Source: Diaporthe sp. PMI_573
Taxonomy: Eukaryota > Ascomycota > Sordariomycetes > Diaporthales > Diaporthaceae
DNA length: 64,000 nt
Direction: 5' to 3'
NCBI GenBank assembly: GCA_021399435.1
Contig: JAJTUP010000009.1
Span: 124,001-188,000, forward strand
The position numbers were made by a program, and so were the translations under genes. The notes under the pieces are model-generated. The model made no database searches. It had not been told where the DNA came from and saw only the letters and a list, made by a program, of their open reading frames with translations. Position 1 is the first letter of the stretch. Each line of letters begins with the position of its first letter. Below are positions 57,414 to 64,000 of the stretch, in pieces.

Positions 57414-58355
57414 ATGAACCCCCAAGCGGTTCAAGCACCCTTGACTCAATCTACCACATTTCTCGTCTTGTCGGCAACAGACGAACCATGTGCCGTCAGA
57501 AATATTCGGTCCGCCATCTCCAGCATCTCAGACATCACCAAGAACATTTCGACCCGCCACCCGAGTGCTCATCTCTCATGCATCGTCGGAATCGGCAGCA
57601 AAATCTGGGATAGACTTGCTCAAGTCCCCCGACCGACGGAATTGCGGCCCTTCAAAGAGGTCCGTGGCGCCAAGCACACAGCAGTATCGACACCAGGTGA
57701 CTTGCTATTCCACATCCGATCGGAGAGGAGAGACATGTCCTTCGAATTTGAAAGACAACTCATGGACTTGCTGGGCGATGCAGTCAAAACGGAGGATGAG
57801 ACGGTTGGTTTCCGGTACTTCGATGGGCGCGATGTTCTGGGTTTCGTCGACGGCACTGCAAACCCCGTCGGCCCAGATGTATCCCAAGCCGTTCTAGTCA
57901 CTCAAGAGGATGACAAGACCAAGACCGCGCCGGGGGGCAGCTACGTCGTGGTGCAGAAGTATCTCCATAATCTCAAGGAATGGCGCAGTCTGTCAACGGA
58001 GAAGCAGGAGGCCATCATCGGGCGGACGAAGTTGGATAATATCGAGCTGGACGACGCCGAGGACGGACAGCAGCAGTCGCACAAGAGTCTCTCAACCATT
58101 GCAGACAAAGACGGGAATGAGCATGGCATTCTGAGAGATAACATGCCCTTCGGGTCCCCAGCATCAGGTGAATTTGGGACGTACTTTATCGGGTACTCGA
58201 AAAAACTCTGGGTTATTGAGACGATGCTTGAGCGTATCTTCATTGGCAGCCCACCGGGGCTGCATGACAAGATCTTGGACTTTTCGACGCCGGTCACAGG
58301 ATCCACGTTTTTCGTGCCGTCAGCTAAGCTATTGGAGAGCCTTGGTGAGGATTAA
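57414..58355 (+). CDS. DyP-type heme peroxidase
   Basis: An intronless frame of 313 residues from the ATG at 57414. FDGRDVLGFVDGTANP (136-151) holds the GxxDG motif with the distal Asp146. SHKSL provides the likely proximal heme ligand His223, and ILRDNMPFG with FIGYSKKL follow as in other dye-decolorising peroxidases. The GSYVVVQKYLHNL segment is also characteristic. The start at MNPQAVQ matches family length. Upstream the frame is open and encodes an Arg-rich segment from ATGs at 57228 and 57252 that could be a mitochondrial presequence in a longer form. No secretion signal is present in the short form, so it is probably intracellular. The B-type (YfeX-like) class is most likely. Confidence 0.92.
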   Translation: MNPQAVQAPLTQSTTFLVLSATDEPCAVRNIRSAISSISDITKNISTRHPSAHLSCIVGIGSKIWDRLAQVPRPTELRPFKEVRGAKHTAVSTPGDLLFHIRSERRDMSFEFERQLMDLLGDAVKTEDETVGFRYFDGRDVLGFVDGTANPVGPDVSQAVLVTQEDDKTKTAPGGSYVVVQKYLHNLKEWRSLSTEKQEAIIGRTKLDNIELDDAEDGQQQSHKSLSTIADKDGNEHGILRDNMPFGSPASGEFGTYFIGYSKKLWVIETMLERIFIGSPPGLHDKILDFSTPVTGSTFFVPSAKLLESLGED

Positions 58356-59303
58356 ACCCCAGACAAGAAGGTCTAGCAGCAAGTCCGATTAGGTGAACCC
58401 TGGTTTTCTACTGGTGAGATGCCATAGCGAGCGGTCTCTAGAATCAGGGAGTATTATTACCGGGACCTCACCTCCAGGGAATCTTCGCTAAGATTTCGAT
58501 GACCATGTTGCCTGACCCTGCCTATTCCAGCAGAAAATGCTGCTAAATAAGAGATGATGAGTTGAATTTTCGTGGATAGAGTATCAATTGAGAATGCACT
58601 TCGAGGCTGCAGAGTACGTAGACCTCTATGTTCAAGTACGAATCAAGTGGCTTTGTATCATGAGTGAAAGTCTAGCGTAAAAGTTTAGAAACGGGGTGGG
58701 AGACAAGTTCGATGGAGGATGAATGACCCGTTCATTGTGAAATTGACTGCTCAGTATTTAAGAATCGTGCTCACTCGACGAGCGGTGTTTCGCTTCTTAT
58801 TGCAGGGGCTGAAGAAATCGAACCGCTCATGCGTCGCAGAGTTTAAGTTTGGGACAGGAAGCAGGGCTGAAATCCACATTGCAAGCCACATGCCGCCGAA
58901 CCCAGTCTTCAATGCCATACTGAGCCAACAGAGTTATATCAGTGCTATAGGCCCTGGAAGCATCGCATTCAATGCATCACCCAAGGTATTCAGGATCCCT
59001 CACATGTTCACCGTCGAGGTTCAAGGAGCTGTCTGGAAGGAAATAGAAGAGATGATCACAAAGTCTGCTTATTTCTTAACCTCAGAAACTGAGATGGAGA
59101 CTCGATAGGTTTTATGATATGCCCTCGATATGTGTAATAATATTAATTCATTGCCAAAGTTTCATCAGTTCTATGCTGGAACCTCTCCATTGCGCCTTTT
59201 TCTCTGTCGCAATAAGTTCAACTCACTCGACCGTTGGTTGCAATTACGAGGCACATTCCAGCAATCATTAGATATGCCCGAGCTAACCTTTCCACCCTGG
59301 ATT
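58356..59303. other. Intergenic region, no gene seen
   Basis: 3' flanks of the convergent DyP and small secreted peptide genes. A 129-codon frame at 58719-59108 has no motif. Confidence 0.5.
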
Positions 59304-59570
59304 TCATGACGAAAACGGGTCGTCGGCAAAGCTGTGAAACAATACCATTAGCAATCAGTTGAGGAACAAGTCTCAATCAGCTACTCACAATGTGTTGCCT
59401 GTCCCATCGTCACAGACCAATCGCCCTTGGACAGGACTGCATTGAGCGCCATCAAGGACGACTCGTCCTCCGCTGTTATCCTTGGCGGGAACGGATTGCG
59501 GTGTAGGCGCTGCCATCACAACAGAGGCGACGCTGGCGAGAACCAGAAATATGGCTTGGAGTTTCAACAT
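59304..59570 (-). CDS. Small secreted peptide (69 aa)
   Basis: Two exons on the minus strand, 59570-59389 and 59331-59304 (57-nt intron, phase 2), give 69 residues. MLKLQAIFLVLASVASVVMA is a strong signal peptide with cleavage likely before APTPQ. The mature peptide (about 49 residues) has two Cys (GAQCSPVQGRLVCDDG), perhaps one disulfide, and ends TFFADDPFSS. A TATA-like TAAATA lies near 59738-59734, about 165 bases upstream. No homologue recognised; too few Cys for a defensin. It could be an effector, a cell-surface peptide or a pheromone-like product. Confidence 0.7.
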
Positions 59571-60891
59571 GTTGAGAAGCGATAATAAGGTCGGATTGCT
59601 GAGCAAAACAGTGGCTGAATAATTTGAGAGGAGCGTTGCGGATGAGTTGGCGGACCGAAAACGTTGGTAGCAGAATAGAGAGTTGCAGACAATGAAGTAA
59701 GTGATGATGCAAGAAATGGTGATTCCTTAACACGTATTTATGTTCTCGGGACCTTTCCCAAACACTGGTAAATTATTTGTTGTTTAAAGGGGGCGCCACA
59801 CCTTGTTCTTCTTTGGTCGACATGAGACGAGCTCCTGAGGCAGGTGAAACAGGTACCCCGGTCCCACACTCCAGCTTGGCCTTGACTGTCTCGGGTCTCT
59901 ACCACGCTCCACTGCCCTCTCCTTCAAGCAAGCAGCAGGGACCATGCCAATTGTTTAAGTTTACTAGGCGAACCAGTCCTCAGGTATACATCCGACATCA
60001 ATTTCCATGGTAGAGAAGAATGCCCTCTTTTGTAGCCACTCTTTCCGTTACCAATTGTTGGTTGCATACAAGTGGTCTTGCATATCGCAAAACGTGCTCT
60101 CTTTTCTGGAAGCGTAAAATCTACTCTTCAATTTGTCTGTTCCCCGAGAGGTACTACTGAAATCTAGGGGCAGGGCTTTGGCCATTAGCCCTGGTTGTGC
60201 TTAGTGTTTCGGCATCAGAAGAGCTTGTCACGGCTGCAGACTGCATAGGTTGAGTTGAGGTAAGTCCTTCTGGAGGCTAGAATTTTGTTGTGGCTCAAGC
60301 ATGTGCTCAGAACAAACCCCAAACCTTCATGAAGCTAGAGGCACTCACGACCTGTTGGAGCGAAGGTGCTAGAACGCTTGCATTGTCACAGTGGTTGCCA
60401 CATGTGCTTGTTACGTAGTCACATTAGGCCAGTAATTGATGATTGAAGCTATCCAACGGCAGGAATCAAGGCTCAGCCACTTGCGGTACACAATTACCAA
60501 AGGGACAATTCCCACCGACAGCATATTTCACGAGGGTCAGCACAGGTTCATAACATTTTGTCACATTTGGTTCAACCGAGGCCATTGATCATGACTGTGA
60601 TCCAGCTATTGTCACGCTATGGACATGACCACACATGCATGATGTGCTTTTTGGTGCGGAAACCATCGCTGTGCTGAAACTTGATGCCGCTGCCCTGCTT
60701 CAACACCCCCACCACGCAATGGTGCTGTCGTTGTCGTCCGCCACTAGAGGGCCCCGTTGGCAAAGGAAGACCAAGCTCGTTGATGTAGTCGATCCGAATC
60801 TCGCATCTTGTGATCTGAAACCATGCCCCAAGAATGCGCCAGAGAAAACCCAAATCCCAGCTTCCGCGCTCACCAAGCCGACGGCGAGTTT
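59571..60891. other. Intergenic region, no gene seen
   Basis: Promoter of the small secreted peptide near 59571-59760; the rest has only short unsupported frames. Confidence 0.5.
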
Positions 60892-61167
60892 CTAGCAACT
60901 GCGTGGGCGGGATGGCTGGTGGCGAGGGCAATGACCGTCCTTGTAGAGGGTGTCGTCAGCGGGCACCCAATCCTCACAGATGCCTCCGTCGTTTGGACCG
61001 CACAAGATCCAGTGAGATTTCTGCGGGAATTTGTCGTGCTTATCCTTGAGCACGAAACCCCGACCACACAAGCCCCAACGATATTCCTGCAGGAATCCGC
61101 CGCCGCCCGTATGCTTCAGCACGAAGCAGCCACATCCCAAGAACGTCAGCTGGTATCGGACACACAT
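60892..61167 (-). CDS. Small cysteine-rich protein candidate (91 aa)
   Basis: One frame beginning MCVRYQLTFLGCGCFVLKH and continuing HWILCGPNDGGICEDWVPADD to a C-terminal GHCPRHQPSRPRSC, with nine Cys and several His. The ATG context (GTCAACATGTGT) is good and the third-position GC bias is stronger on this strand. The Met-Cys-x4-Tyr/Leu-x4-Cys-x-Cys start recalls short fungal hypothetical proteins that open with a Cys/His pair, possibly metal-binding. No signal peptide. A plus-strand frame of 147 codons overlaps it, and I consider that one a shadow. Moderate confidence only. Confidence 0.42.
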   Translation of the reverse strand: MCVRYQLTFLGCGCFVLKHTGGGGFLQEYRWGLCGRGFVLKDKHDKFPQKSHWILCGPNDGGICEDWVPADDTLYKDGHCPRHQPSRPRSC

Positions 61168-63186
61168 GTTGACTGTCTTCTTGAGTTAGCGATTTCAACA
61201 GACTTGGAACGCATGACATGCGATTGCTTATGGAGGAGGGTTGGATGGATTGGGCACAATGTTTAGGAGGAGGGCTGGTGCGAATTGCACCTGGACAGAT
61301 GGATTTGATGAGGTGGGGACTTGGTACGAGTTCTCAACATTGTTCTTGTTCATATCGTTTCTTCTAGCTTACCTTGGTATTGCTTGTCTGCTTCAAGTTG
61401 GTCTTGTTCTTCGGTAGTACTTGGCCGGTACTTGTTGAGGTTGGTGCTGTGATGCTTCTCGTCTTGATTCTGCACGGTGCAGATCGTCTTGGTTTGTGAG
61501 GTTGTGTAGAAGGAAGCAGGAGATGGAAAACGGACAGCACACTCTTGGGTGCTTTTTATTAAGTCTTTGAACATTAACTTCTAAAACTTGGACTCTCAGG
61601 TGAAGTCGCTATTCACTGGCAAGCCCGGTAACCTTTGGATCTTCAGAATGTGCTTCACTTGGGCAGAGGGATTCACATCCAAAGTAGACTTTGATGCTGG
61701 CCACTTGCTGCTCCTACATTCCCATGCGTAGAAATAGTCCAGTTACAGTATGCTGTACTGATAATTGCATGTCGCAGAAAGACACCACAAATCACAGGTG
61801 GTGCTCCAGTCTAGGCTCCCTACCGACATCATAAATCGTCCGTCCGGCCTTCCTCATCTGCAACGTATGTCCCAAAGACGCATCACATTATGCCAATGTC
61901 TCTGCTCTCCTTAAGTATCCTATTTGCTCAAAAACAGCACATGGTTCGATTTGTAATTAGTGCTCTGTTACCAGACAACTGGTCAGGTTCCTAATATGCG
62001 AGGTGGTCTGTTATTCCTATGATTAAAAGCATTTCCTAGTTCATCTTGGAAAGGATGTGTAGATACTCTGGTGCATGGTTTTGAGATCTTGATGTACAAA
62101 TGGTGGGGGAGGGATAATTATTTCTAATTCGCAAAGCACAACTCGACCCACATGGAGCTAGGAATCAAATCAGGGCTCTGTCTATGGGGTCAGTCCAGAT
62201 GTACACACAGACAGGTTGCTGTCAAACTCAGAACAGGTCAGACCCTTGATTGTGTGAGATAATTATGAAAGGAAGCTTAGGTAAGGAACACACTATAGCA
62301 TATGAGGCAGTCCCTAGACCGAGGGGATAGATGATGCATTATAATGCAAGATTATTCTGGGTCTATAAGAATAGAACCTGTTTCTTACCTATTCTGGAGG
62401 AAAACGGGTAAGCATCGTTCCAACTTCCATGGGCACGGCAAAGACCGGTGGTTGGTCTTCACGGCCTTGGCGAGCGAGTTTACGACCATCAATCGACGGC
62501 TTATATAGAGCTTCTGCTAGAAGGCAAAGATATGTCTGCTATTCTATCGCCCCTGATAATTATATTGAATCTGGCCATATATGTAGCAAGAATGCCCGCG
62601 GTTGTGCACCCAGGGGCCAAACTATTTACAAGTAGCCGGGTGCATTTCATCAAAATTAGCTATCTACAGCCCTCCGTATAGTCTGGGGAGACAGCTAACT
62701 TTGCCCGGCTACTTGAGTTTTTCCAGCCTGGGGGTTGTAATTCAATTGCCAGCCAGGGGAGAGGGTTCTCCATGAAATATACCAAGAATAAGCGTAGCTT
62801 ACAGTAACTCTAAAAAGCTTGTAAGAGACTGGCCCGGGCCGAGGAGTATTCTAGGTAGAGGGTAGAGAGGGCAGCAGAGGGCAGTAGAGGGCAGCAGAGG
62901 GTAGTAGAGGGCAGAGAGGGCGGCAGCGAGGTTGGTTGTGAATAGTAGCAAGCTTATCGATAATTTCAGCACTGTGCGACGGTTACTGCGCGGGTCGTCG
63001 GCCGGATGACTCACGCCGGGTTAGAATTTTGAGGCAACACTTATTCTTAGATGTTGCATAAACCATGTCCTTAGTATGTTATAATTACATTATATATATC
63101 ACGTAGTGGCCGAGTAGTATTGTGTTTCTTTAGCTCTCCTACAACAAGATACTACTATTACAAAGTAGATTATCTCACTGGGAATC
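61168..63186. other. 2-kb intergenic region, AT-rich
   Basis: No supported gene. Contains the tandem repeat at 62850-62930 and, near 63040-63160, an AT-rich promoter-like stretch before the GrpB gene. Confidence 0.5.
62850..62932. repeat. Tandem repeat with about 10-bp unit AGCAGAGGGC
   Basis: About seven imperfect units (AGCAGAGGGC, AGTAGAGGGC, AGAGAGGGC) lie head to tail in non-coding sequence, 250 bp upstream of the GrpB gene. Confidence 0.8.
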
Positions 63187-63816
63187 ATGTCCGCTTCGAT
63201 CTCGGACGTGCTAAAGCACTATGAGTACGATCCAACCATAGTTCAACGTGTTGGGAAGCGCACATTCGCGAAGCTTCCTCTCAAGATTGAGCCTGCGAAT
63301 CCTGCCTGGCCACAGCACTTCGAGACTCTGAAATCGCTCATTCAGGAGGCCCTCGGCCCTGCAGCCTTGAGCATCAACCATGTCGGGTCGACCGCCGTGC
63401 CTAACCTACCCGCCAAGGCCATTATCGACGTTGACCTGACGGTCCCAGATCCGACTGCTGAAGACACCTACATTCCAGCCCTCGAGTCAGCGGGCTTCAC
63501 ATTCCTCACACGTGAGCCCAATTGGCACGAGCACCGCTTCTTCAACACGAACAGCCCTTACTACTGCAACTTGCATGTATTCGCACATGGAACGGCGGAA
63601 CTAGTACGGCATCAGATCATGAAAGAATGGCTCACTACGAACGAAGAAGACAGAGAGCTCTACGCACAGACGAAAACAAAGGCGATGGAGGAGAGCAACT
63701 TGCGGGGGGAGACCGTAATGCAGTACAATTCCCGCAAGGAAAAGGTCGTTCGAGAAATTCTAGAAAGAGCTTTCAGGGCGAAGGGGTATCTCCCTCCAGA
63801 AGAGGCCAAGGATTGA
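63187..63816 (+). CDS. GrpB/UPF0157 family protein
   Basis: An intronless frame of 209 residues. PLKIEPANPAWPQHFETLKSLI followed by SINHVGSTAVPNLPAKAIIDVDL (about 62-84) is the family signature, and HEHRFFN with NLHVFAHGTAELVRHQ follows. The fold belongs to the nucleotidyltransferase superfamily; the Asp pair in the IIDVDL strand fits metal coordination. Biochemical function is not established. Such genes are common in bacteria and patchy in fungi, so horizontal origin is possible but unproven. The full length and lack of introns are consistent with either. Confidence 0.9.
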   Translation: MSASISDVLKHYEYDPTIVQRVGKRTFAKLPLKIEPANPAWPQHFETLKSLIQEALGPAALSINHVGSTAVPNLPAKAIIDVDLTVPDPTAEDTYIPALESAGFTFLTREPNWHEHRFFNTNSPYYCNLHVFAHGTAELVRHQIMKEWLTTNEEDRELYAQTKTKAMEESNLRGETVMQYNSRKEKVVREILERAFRAKGYLPPEEAKD

Positions 63817-64000
63817 TGCTCTCATCATCATTAGTTCAAGGTAACTAAAAGAAAACATTAGACGACTTGCCTGCCTCAGGAAATAGCACTCATGAATGAC
63901 GTTTCCATTATGTGGGTACATACGTGAGTACCTGCGACTTCGGGGAATGAAACATAAATAGCATGGCAATCTGATCCTCTGCTCAAACCCCAATTGTGAT

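Noticed and set aside
60823..61266. 147-codon plus-strand frame
   Set aside because: Overlaps the Cys-rich minus-strand frame and has weaker codon bias and no motif; neither is proven, but this one looks like the shadow.
1..64000. CRISPR arrays, bacterial operons or prophage genes
   Set aside because: The window is eukaryotic: spliced genes, no Shine-Dalgarno-driven operons and no regularly spaced repeat-spacer array.

Overview
The window is nuclear DNA from a filamentous ascomycete (Pezizomycotina; probably a plant- or soil-associated lineage, which is inference). The evidence is many short introns (about 46-140 bases) with GTRAGT-like donors, and fungal-only families: Opi1, a Zn2Cys6 regulator, a CBM1 module, a PTH11/rhodopsin-type receptor, DUF7708 and DUF7025/AAA proteins, and a Tc1/mariner element with a CpA-to-TpA stop that resembles repeat-induced point mutation. 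Genes lie singly on both strands with wide spacers. Gene models were built by eye from reading frames, splice signals and family motifs.

Left part (1-30 kb). An Opi1-type phospholipid regulator (minus) and the AP-1 clathrin adaptor mu subunit (plus) are separated by 3.7 kb of gene-free, low-complexity DNA. Next come a CBM1 protein with no visible secretion signal, a 1,735-bp Tc1/mariner element, a broken gene fragment beside it, and a conserved fungal hypothetical gene. A HELHH (zinc-metallopeptidase-like) gene and a beta-propeller lactonase-like gene follow. Then come a large DUF7025 AAA ATPase and, head to head with it, a DUF7708 STAND-like gene that is frameshifted in its second half. An alpha/beta hydrolase closes this part.

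Middle part (30-49 kb) looks accessory. It holds a regulator with two Zn2Cys6 clusters, two small secreted proteins, a PTH11/rhodopsin-type membrane protein, an extended SDR reductase, a decayed aquaporin and a phenol-2-monooxygenase-type flavoprotein. A regulator, a reductase and a flavin monooxygenase could belong to aromatic-compound or secondary metabolism, but they are too widely spaced to call a cluster.

Right part (49-64 kb). A fungal PARP (BRCT-WGR-regulatory-catalytic) and an F-box protein diverge from one intergenic region. They are followed by a sulfite-oxidase-type molybdoenzyme, a DyP-type peroxidase with a possible alternative mitochondrial start, a 69-residue secreted peptide, a small cysteine-rich candidate and a GrpB/UPF0157 protein.

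The most unusual observations are the AAA/STAND-like head-to-head pair, a 7-nt microexon followed by a GC-AG intron in the AAA gene, the leaderless CBM1 protein with Asp-Tyr-Cys-Glu repeats, the dual-cluster regulator, and the transposon with a mobile-looking structure but a premature stop.
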